Assembly (NCBI RefSeq): GCF_041146395.1
Contig: NC_091012.1
Location: forward strand, 13,754,193 to 13,818,192
DNA: 64,000 nucleotides
DNA from: Eulemur rufifrons
Taxonomy: Eukaryota > Chordata > Mammalia > Primates > Lemuridae
Direction: 5' to 3'
Part shown: one piece after another, positions 38,409-50,862 of the stretch
Numbering within the stretch: position 1 is the stretch's first letter
Layout of the letters: every line of letters begins with the position of its first letter
Translations under genes and position numbers: made by a program
The notes under the pieces: generated by a model
Seen by the model: only the letters and a program-made list of their open reading frames with translations
Database searches by the model: none
Told to the model about the DNA's origin: nothing

Positions 38409-38524
38409 CTCATCATGCTAAGAACCAGGAAAATCTCAACTTGAATGAGAATAGTCAATGACGAGGGCATAGATATTAGAATTATTTGAAAGTATTAGAA
38501 ATAAACCATCACAAGAATGCTTCA

Positions 38525-38811
38525 GACTGGGAGCAATGGCTGACACCTGTAATCTTAGCACTCTGGGAGGCTGAGGTGGGGCAATTACTTGAGGTCAGCA
38601 GTTTGACAGCAGCCTGCGCAAGAACAAGACCCCGTCACTATGAAAAATAGAAAAATTAGCTAGGCACCATGCAAACGCCTGTAGTCCCAGCTATTCAGGA
38701 GGCTGAGGCAGGAGGATTGCTTGAGCCCAGGAGTTTGAGGCTGCTGTGAGCTACAATGATGTGACTGCACTCTAGCTGGGGTGACAGAGTAAGACTCTGT
38801 CTCAAAAAAAA
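38525..38811 (+). repeat. Alu SINE, forward strand
   Basis: Starts 'actgggagcaatggctgaca' (a decayed Alu head), runs through 'gcactctgggaggctgaggt' and ends 'gtctcaaaaaaaa'. Bracketed by short related sequences 'atgcttca' (38517-38524 and 38815-38822), the probable target-site duplication. Confidence 0.9.
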
Positions 38812-38844
38812 GTATGCTTCAATGAGGAATTATGAACACATTGA

Positions 38845-39892
38845 GGACCCAGAGCTTTCACCTCTCACAAAAAGCACATCAGATAAAGGACTGATAACAA
38901 GAATCTATTTAGAACTCAGGAAAATCAGCAAGAAAAACTCAAACAACCCTATCAAAAGTGTGCAAATGACATGAGTAGAAATTTTTCAAAAAAAGATATA
39001 AGAATGGCTAACAAACATATGAAAAAATGCTCAACATCCCTAATCATCAGGGAAATGCAAATCAAAACCACAATGAGATATCACTTAACTCCAGTGAGAA
39101 TGGCCTTTATCAAAAAGTCCCAAAACAACACATGTTGGCATGGATGTGGAGAGACAGAAACACTCATACACTGCTGGTGGGACTGCAAACTAGTGCAACC
39201 CCTGTGGAAAGCATTATGGAGGTTCCTTAAACAGATTCAAGTAGACCTACCATTCGATCCACCAATCCCATTATTGGGCATCTACCCAAAGGAACAAAAG
39301 TCATTCTATGACAAAGACACCTGTACCTGAATGTTTATAGCAGCACAATTCACAATTGCACAGATGTGGAAACAACCCAAATGCCCATCAATTCATGAAT
39401 GGATTAGTAAATTGTGGTATATGTATACCATGGAGTATTACTCAGCTATAAGAAATAACGGTGATATAGAGTCTCTTTTGTTCTCCCGGAGAGAGTTGGA
39501 ACCCATTGTATTGAGTGACGTATCCCAAGAATGGAAAAATAAACACCACATGTACTCACCAGCAAATTGGTTTCTCTGATCATCACCTAAATGCACATTT
39601 GGCAATGACACCAGTTGGGTATCAGACTGAGGTGGTGGGTGGGGGAATGGGATGGGTGTATACCTACATGATGAGTGAGTTGCGCACCGTCTGGGGAATG
39701 GTTACTCTTGAATGTGCTGACTCCTGGGGATGGGGGTGGGGGAAGGGGAATGGGTATAACTACATGATGCAATGCGCACTATCTGGGGAATGGGCACTCT
39801 TGAAGCTCTAACTCGGGGGGATGGGCGGTACATGGGCAATATATATAACCTGAACTTTTATAGCCCCATAATAAGCTGAAATTAAAAAAAAT
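38845..39892 (+). mobile_element. Young lemur-type L1, 5'-truncated
   Basis: Contains ORF2 C-terminal coding sequence. A forward frame at 38971-39330 has '[19 protein letters not shown]' and '[19 protein letters not shown]'. It is broken by a TGA at 39328-39330, then resumes with '[18 protein letters not shown]'. The lemur-type 3' UTR follows, with tail 'aacctgaacttttatagccc'. Near-identical target-site duplications, aacacattga at 38835-38844 and aacacattca at 39894-39903, flank it. Low divergence from the copies at 40665 and 61694 marks it as relatively recent. Confidence 0.88.
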
Positions 39893-40664
39893 AAACACAT
39901 TCAAAGCAGATGAAAACAGAAGTCTCAGCAAAGAGAGAGGATATAAGAAAAGAACCAAATGGAAAGTTTAGAACTGAAAAACATATACAATAACTGAAAT
40001 AAAAACCTTAATTGATGTGCCAATCAGCAGAATGGACAGAATAGAGGACAGAATCAGCGAACTGAAGATAGAGCAATGGAAAAATTCCAATCAGAACATC
40101 AGAGAAAAAAAGATAGATAGAAAAAAATAAGTAAAGCCTGAGGGACAATAGGGCTATAATAAAAGATCTGATATTTCTGTTATCAGAATCCCAGAAGGAG
40201 AGCAAAAGAGACTAGGATTGAAAATGTATTAAAATAAATTCCTAAAAACCTCCCTAATTGGGCAAAAGACATAAACTTATATAGCACACATATTAAAGAA
40301 ACCGAGTGAATCCCAAACAGGATAAACCTAAAGAAATCCATACCAAGATGTGTCATACTCAAAATGGCAGAAAACTAAAGACAAAGATAAATTTTTGAAA
40401 TCAGTGAAAGAGAAATGACATCTTACCTAAAGGAAATAAGAATTCAAATGACAGGGGAATTCCTATCAGAAAACATGGAGGCCAGAAAAGTGGAACAAGA
40501 GCTTTCAAGTGCAGAAAATCGTCTAACTACACCAACTAAATAGCAAGGGAAGAGTGGATTTTAAAGAAATGACCCAGCTATATGGTGCCTGTACGAAACT
40601 CACTTCAAATACAGTGATAAAAATAGATTGAAAGTACACATGAATGTTCACGGCACCTTTATTT

Positions 40665-41560
40665 TTAATAGTGAAAAATTGGAAGCACTCTCCAGGAGAA
40701 CCAAAGAGATGCCATATCTCCGTTATTTCTTATAGCTGAGTAATATTCCATGGTATACATATACCATATTTTGCTAGTCCATTCATGAACTGATGGGCAT
40801 TTGGGTTGTTTCCACATCTTTGCAATTGTGAATTGGGCTGCTATAAACATTCGGGTGCAGGTGTCTTTTTTATAGAATGACTTTTGTTCTTCTGGGTAGA
40901 TGCCCAATAATGGGATTGGTGGATCGAATGGTAGGTCTACTTGAATCTGTTTGAGGTATCTCCATATTGTTTTCCACAGGGGTTGCACTACTTTGCAGTC
41001 CCACCAGCAGTGTATGAGTGTTCCTGTCTCTCTGCATTCATGCCGACATGTATTGTTTTGGGACTTTTTGATAAAGGCCATTCTCACTGGAGTTAAGTGA
41101 TATCTCATTGTGGTTTTGATTTGCATTTTCCTGATGATTAGAGCTGGAGAACATTTTTTCATATGTTTGTTAGCCATTTTTATATGTTCTTTTGAAAAAT
41201 TTCTACTCATGTCATTTGCACACTTTTTGATAGGGTTTTTTGACTTTTTCTTGCTGATTTTCCTGAGTTCTAAATAGATTCTTGTTATCAGTCCTTTATC
41301 TGATGTGCAGTATGCGAAAATTTTTTCCCATTCTGTAGGTTGTCTGTTTACTCTCGTGACTGTTTCTTTGGCTGTGCAGAAGCTTTTTAATTTGATCAGG
41401 TCCCATTCATTTATTTTATTGTTGCTGTGATTGCCTTAGGGGTCTTCCTCATAAATTCTTTGCCTAGGCCAATGTCTGTAAGAGTATTTCCTCCGTTTTC
41501 TTCTAGAATTCTAATAGTTTACTAAGGGTCTTCACGGCTCTTTGTTCCACAGTGAGTTTT
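40665..41560 (-). repeat. L1 ORF2 3' part, reverse strand
   Basis: Reverse-strand L1 with a long open ORF2 C-terminal frame at 40665-41210. It includes '[20 protein letters not shown]' and '[18 protein letters not shown]'. It lacks the 3' UTR and poly-A, starting abruptly at the end of ORF2 (about 40672), so it is 3'-truncated or rearranged. The frame is a relic, not a separate gene. Confidence 0.85.
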
Positions 41561-41789
41561 GTACCAGAGTAGCTATAGATGAATGCGGGAGGTGTAGGTC
41601 ATTGCTGCATGTGACTGCATTGTCTGTCTCCTGCCAATGTTTCTCAAAGAGCAAGGACCCAATTGTAAGGAATGAGTATTTCTTTTATTTCAAATTGTTT
41701 TCCTGAGTATTTCGTGGCATATTTGCTTGTATTATTGCAGTATTGCAGTAGTATTGCCGTACTGCAGTATTACTGATGTGATGACAAAT

Positions 41790-42510
41790 TGCTTTTAATT
41801 TTTTTATGAGTACCTAATAGTTGTCTCCATTTATGAGGTACATGTGATGTCTTCATAGAGGCATGCAGTGTGCAGTCATCAAATCAGGGTGACTGGACAA
41901 CCCGTCACCTCAAGCATTTCTCGTTTCTCTGTGTTAGGAGCATTCCAATTTCACCCTTCTAGTAAATTTAAAGTACACCATAACTTGTTGACTGCAGTCG
42001 CCCTGTTGTGCTGTCTTATGTTAGATCTTGTGCATTCTGTCTAGCTATATATTTCCACCCGTTAGCCATGCCCACTGTATCCCCACTCTCTGCTACACTT
42101 CCTAGCCTGTAGTACTACCATTCTACTCTCTAGCACCGTGAGAGCAATGGTTTTAATGTTTAGCTCCCACGTGGGAGTCAGAACATGGGAAGTCTGTCTT
42201 TCACTGCTTGGCTTATTTCACTTAACATAACGTCCTCCAGTTCCATCCGTCTGGCTGCAAATGGCAGGATTTCATTGTTTTTATGGCTGAATAATATTCC
42301 ATTGTGTGTGTGTACCACATTTCCTTTATCCATTCATCAGTTGATGGACACTTTGGTTGATCCCAAATCCCAGCTATTGTGACTAGGGCTGCAGTCAGTG
42401 CGGGAGTGCAGGGATCTTTTCCACATACTGATTTCCTTTCTTTGGATACATGCCTAGCAGTGGGATGGCTGGGTCATAGGATAGCTCCGTTTTTAGTTTA
42501 TCTTCCTAAC
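41790..42510 (-). repeat. L1 3' UTR, reverse strand
   Basis: On + it reads 'atgaggtacatgtgatgtct', 'cataacgtcctccagttcca', 'tggctgaataatattccatt' and 'gcagtgggatggctgggtca'. This is the reverse complement of an older L1 3' end. Confidence 0.8.
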
Positions 42511-43463
42511 ATATAACCCTTGACTCTTCCCAGCCTGCCAGTAGCTTCCCCTCCTGAATTCTTAGATATTCACAGACCAGCTCCCCCCGGCCGCCGTTAG
42601 ATGACCCCTTTTGAAACTTCATTGGCTGTGTTCTTTCTTTCGTCCCCCAGGTAGACATCGCTCTCTGACGCAGCTCACCATCACCCCATGATTTCCTGTG
42701 CTCTTCCTCCACAGTAGCTACGACTCGTTTTTCTTCTCCTGTCGAAATCTCATGCCTTTTCCGACTAAGCAGCTATTAACCTCCACTTTTTTACTGCATA
42801 GTTCCAGCAAGTTGACCTTCCATTCCTATTATGCAACTTTTCTGTGATTTCTATTTATGTGTTTGCTCCTGTCCCCGGAATAGGGAAGAGATTGTGTATT
42901 TATCTTTTAATCCCTCCACAGCACTCGACACACTTTGTTTTACCTAGGATGCACTATTTCACTGTCTGTGGAATGAAGAGTAATGATTAAAATCACAAAT
43001 TGTTTTTTTTTTAATAACTTGAAGAGGTCGTACTACAGGTCAGAATATTCCCTTTAAGGAAATCATGTTCTGTTGACCATTAGGGATGATAAATATTTTA
43101 ATACCCGGTGTTTTGGAAACTTACTCAGGGATTTAACCATTATGGCATGGATCGATAGGGAACTTAGCTCTTGTTCTGTTCTTTGCTCCACCTTGGCCTC
43201 AAAAGTTCATTGTCTTATTGTTTCATGTAAGGTGTGTTAGCGTTGTACCTCCTATTATACTAATATTTTGCTCAAGTCACTCATTTCTATGTTTATGCAG
43301 TGGGTATTTTGGTGTTCATGCAGTACTCAGTATGTGTTTTATTTGGAATAAATAATGACCATCATTTGAAGTTTAAACTGTACTTCTTTTGGAATGTGTC
43401 TGTACGTATTTATAACGTAATGAAAAGTGGTGGTTTAGAAGTGAACTAGGCTTGTTGTTTTAG
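42511..43463. other. Unassigned, upstream of SYCP3-like exons
   Basis: No further SYCP3-like exon recognised here. The earlier exons of this copy would be expected upstream, but L1 sequence occupies 40.7-42.5 kb. Confidence 0.35.
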
Positions 43464-43739
43464 AGTGTCGAGGACCTGGAGGAGGATCATGGAAATCTTA
43501 TTGGTGAAGGAGGTGAGCTTAGAAAAGAATTGGCCACGTTGCAAACAAAACTGACGATGGAAACTGTAAGTAATGTATCTGAAACTCAAAACTAAGGATT
43601 GATTAAGCACTATGGTATTGTATTGGCTGAATTTTTCATAGTACACAAAGATGAAACAAATGATTAATATTTCTTCCTGTAACAGCAGTGAGAAGAAGTA
43701 GCCAGTGTTCATATGATTCTACAGTCCCTGTTATTCTGA
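43464..43739 (+). pseudogene. SYCP3/XLR-like C-terminal exons (copy A)
   Basis: SYCP3 is an axial-element protein of the meiotic synaptonemal complex; XLR and FAM9 are its X-linked relatives. The exon at 43464-43565 (102 bases, 34 codons, both ends phase 0) starts after TTTTAG and ends at ACT/GTAAGT. It encodes 'SVEDLEEDHGNLIGE' and 'ELATLQTKLTMET', matching the remembered SYCP3 exon with 'SMEELEKNHDNLL' and 'MAMLQKKIMMET'. The last exon begins at 43686 after CTGTAACAG. It reads CAG, then TGA at 43689-43691, then codons giving 'EEVASVHMILQSLLF' to a TGA at 43737-43739. This lines up with the SYCP3 C-terminus 'QQEIASVRKSLQSMLF'. The in-frame TGA would remove the last 15 or so residues. No upstream exons are visible. 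Probably a broken copy, though a shortened protein is possible if earlier exons lie outside recognised sequence. Confidence 0.8.
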
Positions 43740-43989
43740 TGACACTTTGAAAAACGAAGCTGAACCTGTGTGATAGGATACAGTCGTAAAATGAGCTACA
43801 TGAAGCCAATGTGGCCTAAAAAGTCTAGTTTCAATTACTACAGGTTCTTTGTTCATGTGTTTGTTCAGCGCCAGACCCCATTTCTGTTAAAACTCAAGTA
43901 AAAGCTAAAGAGTTCTGTGAGTAGCAGATGTTCCAAAGTTGTATGCTTCAGGATTTCAGCTCTTGATAGCATTGGGGACTTTGTTTCCC

Positions 43990-44310
43990 TAGCACTGTCA
44001 ACTAACTTTTAGCACTAAAGATGATTCAACTTTACATTTGGCCTCAGTGGATCTGTGTCAGTCTCAAATGGCAGAAATCACAAGTATGGAAGGTTACACT
44101 GTTCTTACTTTAAGAAAAAAGTTAAAGAAGATAAAATCTATTCTATGTACACTCTTTTGTACAAAATTAGTAAGTTACAAAACCGATTCTAATGCCATAA
44201 AACTCCAGAGGAAATATGTTCTGCGGATTTACAGGACTTAATAAAGGCTATCCAAGTTTGTGCCCCAGAAGAAGTTACACTGCCAAAAATCATTAAGGCC
44301 ACAGAATAAG
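43990..44310 (+). pseudogene. Possible retrocopy remnant, gene not recognised
   Basis: Two adjacent forward frames look coding. One covers 44038-44240 with 'ASVDLCQSQMAEITSMEG'. After a frameshift the other, ending at a TAA at about 44310, reads 'SADLQDLIKAIQVCAPEEV' and 'TLPKIIKATE'. The pieces read as one coiled-coil-like protein end. No splice sites separate them. I do not recognise the parent gene, and chance cannot be excluded. Confidence 0.3.
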
Positions 44311-47300
44311 ATATATAAATGTCACTTGTGAGGCATAGATTTGTGAAAATTTCACTTTCACAAAAAAAATTCAAAATTTCATTTAATGATTTGTGTCCAC
44401 TGTAATTGATAAATCATGCCTGCCCCTAGCATAAGTAAAAGTATTTAATTAATGTGTATATGCCTAATGACCTATGGTTCAATATTTTATAACTTTCTGT
44501 AGAGACAGAATTTTTTTAAAAGTGTAATGTTCAGTTAGCTTATGCAGAGTTGCTTTTATATCATCTAAATACGAGAAAAATTAATTCTCTCCCTTTGTCT
44601 TTTATAATGTGATTGATGGTTTCACACATGAAATATGCAATCTTCAATTGTACGTCTTGCATTTAATGAGCAAAAAGTTGTTTCCGAATTTGATATGAAT
44701 AAGTCAGTTAAATGTGATCTTTTGCTGAGTTACTCAAATTGCTTTCATGCTGTTCAAAAATCCACTCCCACTTAGATAAGAGGAGTGACTTTCTCCCGAG
44801 TTTCTGCATGTTGACAATTTTTATTCTGGCCCCTGAACACACTCTTCACGTCATTTAATTTTTTTTTCCAAATTTTTAAAAACAAGTGCACTCATATTCT
44901 ATTTTCCAAACTCTGATATCTTATATAGGAAGAAGTGAGGCCTCCACCATGAATAAATATTTAATTCTCAGGGTCAATTTACTTCCTGACTTTTGTAAAA
45001 GATTTTCCCCTTAATCTAAAGTATGTGTTGGAATATGTGTCTTCAGTATGATGTCAAAGTCCTAAGACGTCCCTCATTTGAGAACTTTTGCCAATAGGTA
45101 CAGACGTGAAATAAATACTCCAGGGTGTTTTCTGTGCACTTAATTCTCACGAGTATATTCTTTTACCTTTGAGGAATAGAAACCATCACTATTTTGTATT
45201 TTATTCAACATTTCTTTTACTGAAGATGGATGTAGTACATGTTAGTTGGTCTCTGAGTTTTCTCATTATTTCATTATATATCATATATGCTTGCTCTATA
45301 CAAAGGAGTCAGTGTCCGTGAACACAACCTTCCCCTCATCGCAGTCTCTCAGTGTCTGTGGCGCACAGGCAGCTGACCATTTATCCTGTGATGGCACCAC
45401 AGAGGAAAACCATCCATTGGATGAGGAGTTAGCAGCCCCGTGTGGGAGGATTAAGTCCTTTCTTGACACCAGGGCTCCTCAATTAAAAGAATGCCTTACC
45501 CCCAATTGTGTGAGACTTTAGCAGAGACAAACTCAGACATTGGGGTGTGAAGGCAAGAAGGCTTTGCAAACACAGTGGTTGGTGACGGCCTGTAGCTCTT
45601 TCATGGCAGAAGGATCCTTAATCCTACATGGACTGAAGGTGACATGACACTGGGGCCCCAGGGGATACAGCAGAAAGCATGATGTTGTCACATTGCATCT
45701 ATCACGCAACACACTGGGGACCTGAGGAAGGGTACGCTATAGCTCATGGCCTAAAGGAGAATCCAGAGCAGGGCTGTGCTCTTCAAACTCTCACAGGGTC
45801 TAGGGCTACTCGAAGGTGATACAGTGCCACCGAGCTTTGACTCCAATTTTTATACACCTGAAATTTTGCGCTGGTGACCAGCTAACAAATACCCATGAGA
45901 TTTCTTCTATGCAGAATTTACTGTGTCGAAATCCGTCAACATTTGAATGGCCAGGTTACTAGTTTTGTGCAGATATCTAAATAAAGCTTATCCGTTTGAA
46001 GCTGCAAAACACCTTCATCCCTGTCTAAGCAGTGAGAGGAGGAGATCAAGGCTGCCCTGGCGTCTGTGCACACAGCCCCTTTATTGCACCCAGACTACAA
46101 ATGTTCTGAGATGTCAGGTTGAACCAGGCAGCCAGTAGCATTTTTGCCCAGATCAATGAGGATCCTCTCAGTGCTGCTCATCCAAAACACATTGACACCA
46201 ATTAGGTAGTAAGGCTTCCCAATCTGGAACCCTCAATTCCTATGTCTGTGTCCCTTAAAACAGATTTGTTCTCATTTCATTGTGAAACACAGTGATGACA
46301 CTACCTAGGTCACAGGACCATCCTGAGGGTCAGTGCGGCAGAAATGGGAGGCATCGAGCTCCTGTCTCCCCAGTCTTCCTCCTCACACAAAGGCCATGAA
46401 GCCGGGAGTCACCGAGCCAGGCCTGTGACCTCAGAATGGCTTGTGTCTTCCCGAGATTTCCTACTATGCTAAGCTTGAGTTGAAGACAGTGACCTCCTAA
46501 GAACCAACTTCTATCAAAATACCGAAAGGTCCCCAACAAAGCAGACAGTAAAAACACTCCTCAAGGTGAGGATCTCCGCCTCCCTGTAGTCTACAAAATA
46601 TGCAAATTAGCAACTCTCTGTCCTGACCTTGAGTGACAAGTCTCAAGTGCAGAATATCGTGCGCATTTGTTTGTTTAAATGTCTAATGTAGCAGATAAAT
46701 TTTGACCCCCAAAAGGTACCAACTGATATATTTAATTTCTTGTGAGGAAAATGGGATCATTTACTTCTAAGGAATGATAGGATCGTGCATAGTGGGAAGT
46801 GCCATAATAACATCTATGGGATAAGAAAATGAAGAGTATAATCACACAATGGTATGAACATATAAAATGAATAAAAAGGGAGAAGAGGTAAACTTAATAC
46901 TAAATCCAGGGCAAGGGTTTTTGAAAATACCAACAGTGCAGTATTGTCTTTCTAAATCATTTGAAACAGGCTTACGTGAAATATTAATTTCAATACCTAC
47001 CTTTACCTTATAGTGCCGCATTGTTGCTCCTCAAAATTAAGACTTTGTAAAGGTGATCGTGGAGCTACCTGAATTTCAGTCACATCAGGTATAAAGAGGA
47101 AGGACAACCGACCGGCAGGTAAGGGTTTATGCATGAGATTCCTGAATGGGGAGGACTGCTAGTGCTGTCTCAAGCACCGAAGGTGTAGACATGCCTATGG
47201 GCTTAGTTTATTCTTGCTGTCAGTCCTGTGATGGAATCATCATCTGGCTGCACGGTTCAGTGAACCAGGCTAGAGAGCAACATAAGCTCCCTCATGTGGT

Positions 47301-47739
47301 CTCGAGGTGCATGTTAGCGTGCAGACTGGGGGAAAGGGACCCACTGATAGCATATATTAAATTGTTGATAAAGTTATCAGTGAGGTGACAGAGACTGTTA
47401 CCCTCTGCATCACGTGCCCCTATAAGGTTGGAATATGTTTTACACAATCTTGGATCACCCTTGTAATTACAAAAAAATAATATTGAAAACTATATGACTT
47501 GAGGCACATTGTCAAACACACGCAAGCCAAATTGACTTAAAAAGTCAAGTATTTGCTTTAAAATAATCGAGTGGGCCCGGGCACCACATCAGATTTGGAG
47601 AAGGCAATACATAAAACAGATTGAGCTGCCTTTGGACAGTTGTTGGAGCTAGGTGATCAATACATGGGGCCCTTTATATTCGTCTCTGCAATGTGTACAT
47701 TTCACAAGTTTCAAGAACCTCTCAGGTTGTGGAACTGTC
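44311..47739. other. Unassigned sequence
   Basis: AT-rich to 45.3 kb, then more balanced. No gene recognised. An LTR-like AATAAA context near 45981 is suggestive only. Confidence 0.3.
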
Positions 47740-48840
47740 AAAAAACACTCCTCCATCGTGGCTGGATTAGACAATATGGTGCTAGGTGAAACAAACCGAT
47801 AGTCGGTCCAGAAGGAGACATACTGCATGCTTCCACTTTAATGAGGTAATAAAATAGTCAAATTCATACAAGCAGAAAGTAGAATGGGGACTGCCAGGGG
47901 CTGGGTGAGGGGTAAGTGGGAAAGCATGGAGCAAGGGACATACAGTTTCAGCCATAGAAGTTGAGAAAGTTCCAGATATTCACCCACTAAAGAATTCAAA
48001 CGAATCCACAAGAAGAAAACAACACCAGTGAAAAGGTGTTGAACATGAACAGAAGTTTTTCAAAAGAAGATAGACGAATGACAAGCAAACATATGAAAAA
48101 ATGTTCAACGTCAATAATCATCACGGAAATGAAAACCACAACTAGACACCACCTTGGCCCTTCAGAAGGGCCATTATTAAACAGGTAGAAAACAATAGAT
48201 GTTGGCATGGATGCAGAAAAAGGAATGCTCATACACTTTCGGTGGGACTGCAAATTAGTACAACCTCAATGGAAACAGTAGGGAGATTCCTCAAAGAAAT
48301 AAATGTAGACTTACCGTTTGACCCAGAAATCCCACTCCTGGGTCTCTACCCAAAGGAAAAGAAATCATTTTATCAAAAAGACACCTGCACTCGAATGTTT
48401 ATTGCAGTACAATTGCAACGATATGGAATCAACCTAAGTGCCCATCAATTCACGAGCGGTTAAAGAAAATGTGGTTTATAGACGCCATGGAGTACTACTC
48501 AGCCACAGAAGGAATGAAGTAATGTCTTTTGCAGCAACTTGGATGGAGCTGGAGGCCATTAACGTACGTGAAGTATCTTAACGGAAAAACAAACACCACA
48601 TGTACTCTCTAAAATTTGGGATCTAAACAATGGGCACACACAGGCACAGAGAGATGGAAAGGACATTGGAAATCAAGAAGGGGGGAGGTTGGGAGGGGGT
48701 GAGGGGTAAAATGTGACCTGTTGGGTGTAACGAACACTGTTGTGATGGGCACACTAAAAGCCCTGACTTAAGCATTATACAAGGTATCCATGTAACAAAA
48801 ACATTTGCACTCCCCCAACAGTTTGAAAAAAAAGTAAAAG
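47740..48840 (+). repeat. Two abutting L1 3' ends
   Basis: 47740-47975 is an older L1 3' UTR ('gactgccaggggctgggtga'). 47985-48840 is another forward L1, with ORF2 C-terminal sequence ('PLLGLYPKEKKSFYQKDTC' at 48332-48388) and a 3' end near 48830. Both are non-coding now. Confidence 0.8.
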
Positions 48841-50574
48841 AAATATGTTTTCAAGTTACCAAATTTAATATGCTAAAAATCATTTAAAAAAATAATTTCA
48901 TCCAGGAGATATCATACGCCAGACAGTTATTATTAATAAAAATACCTTAATATTTTCTATAGGATATTTTACACTGGAGAAAAGGGAAGAGCACATTTAA
49001 ATTGAGTATTATTTGGTTTTCTTATGTGACCACAATAAAGAGAGAAACCTATCAAATGACATCAAGAACCATGTATAATGTTTTACATACCAAAAGAATT
49101 GTCATATACTGTTTTGACATACAGAGTTTTAATGGAAATGTCATTGCATGAAAGTAAGGTGCCCCATCTCAATTAATCCCTGAAATTGATTTTTAAACAC
49201 ACTCTGCAAAATTGCTCCCTAATGTACACCTGTCCAAAAATTGACCACAGAAACAACTCAGTTCATTTCAGTTTTTAAGTCTTCATTATGAAAAAGAAAA
49301 AAAAAAAAAAAACGTAGCAGAAAGTTCACTAATTTACCTCTGGAAAGAAATGCACAACCATGGCCAAAGCACTTCCCTAAAAGAGAAGAGGAATTTGTTC
49401 TTCTGACTTACTTGTTCCCCATCGATAACATACAAATACTTATTGTTCAGGGTTAGTGCAGACGTTGCAAGTAAACAGGCTTTCCGTTCTACCCAGCATG
49501 CTCGTTAGATCATTGGCATCTCCATATAAGAAATATACAAGGAATATGAGATAGTACATAAGACAGTGTTTATGGCGTGTGCTAACACCCTGTTTCTGTG
49601 GTGCAGTGTCCTAGGTTTTACAGAGTTTCATGGGAGGCGGTTACAAGTTAAATACACAAAGCTCTGAAATCCATTCCCTGGTTAATGAATGGAATCCCTG
49701 ACTTCACCAAGGGAAGGGATGCAGCATAACCCATATACTGTTTCACAAATGAGGCTACCATTTCTTCAAAACTGGCAGTAACTAGGACATCTTTCAATCT
49801 ATCATTGAAATGAGTAGAAACAAGTGGAAAATGCTTGTAGAATGAGTGCTTTCCACCTCAAGCCCTCCTTATGTCATATCTGCATAAGGACATAAAAGTT
49901 TCAGATGCTAGTCATGATAAGATTAAAGGACATGCATTACTCTATCAGTAATTAATAACTGGAAATGGAATCACGATGATAGTCTCTTTCATTCCTTTTA
50001 AAGTGATAATTCCCTTTCTCCTTTTGCCTCTAAACTGTGCTTCAACAGTAAACATGTTGGTTGCTAAAATAAATGATTATATATATGTGTTACAAGAGAA
50101 CTGTGTTTCTACCCTATGGAAATATGAAATGTACTACCTCTCCTCTGTTGTAAAAATCAACATCTTCAATCAAGTAGACGAGTTGTACTCTGCTTTAAAC
50201 TTTTTCTCTTTCCTTAATTTTATATACATATATATTTTTTTCTCTTGAAGGAATGATTTAAACAATGCTACTGGTTTACAATAGTTATGTTAGCAATCAC
50301 ACATAGGTAGGTAGACTCCAGTTCTTGGTACTTGGTTTAAGTGTTACCAGGCTCCCACGAAGCAAGAAACCTCACAAGAAGCCGTGTCACATTGTTGAGG
50401 AAGTTTGTGTCCAGTGCCCAGCCCTGCCCCAGTGTTTATCCTCCGTATCTGGCTCCCCGTGGACCGGATGGTCTGACCCCAACCCCACAGGACCCACCGC
50501 CTCCCTTCCCACACACCCGCCTCTTCTCTCCTTCCTCACTCCCCCCCATCACAGAACATGCAGACAGACTTCAT
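48841..50574. other. Unassigned sequence
   Basis: AT-rich to about 50.3 kb, with a 16-base A run near 49296. 50.3-50.6 kb is C-rich and lies just beyond the 3' end of the intact CSAG-like gene. No gene recognised. Confidence 0.35.
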
Positions 50575-50590
50575 TTCACAAGTGGTTGAT

Positions 50591-50596
50591 TTTATT
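50591..50596 (-). terminator. Polyadenylation signal AATAAA
   Basis: Reverse-strand AATAAA about 270 bases past the stop codon of the intact CSAG-like gene. It lies outside the segment shared with copy 1, which begins at 50641, so copy 1 lacks it. Confidence 0.6.
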
Positions 50597-50862
50597 CTCA
50601 TCGCCACGGTGTACCCGGTTAGTGAAAGATTCCTCGTCCACACGCTTGGCCATGTCCCGGCAGCCAGACCTCTGGAGACTTCACAGATAGCTCTGAGGTC
50701 GCTGGCCTCACTCCGAGGTTACGGGCTGCTGAGGGTGACACTTGAGGTGGTGGAGCTCTCCCCGCTGTCTGGGGCCTGCTCTGGCTCATTTTGACCGCAT
50801 CCCTCTTCCAGCTGGTGACAAGGGTTCAATGGTGTTGGCCCTCTCCTCTCCTTGGGTTTCCT

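Larger units (their letters stand above)
37660..40661 (+). repeat. Old L1 5' region, host of two later insertions
   Basis: An old L1 5' UTR and ORF1-like region. It begins with 'ctgcctgcaggaagatggag' and resumes after each insertion in the right order: 38405-38520, 38812-38844, 39893-40661. The last part is the same chimeric sequence as 1-290. An Alu (38525-38811) and a young L1 (38845-39892) sit in it. Confidence 0.75.

Noticed and set aside
40665..41210. 181-codon reverse-strand open frame as a candidate gene
   Set aside because: It is the C-terminal part of L1 ORF2, 5'-open into older L1 sequence; a transposon relic.
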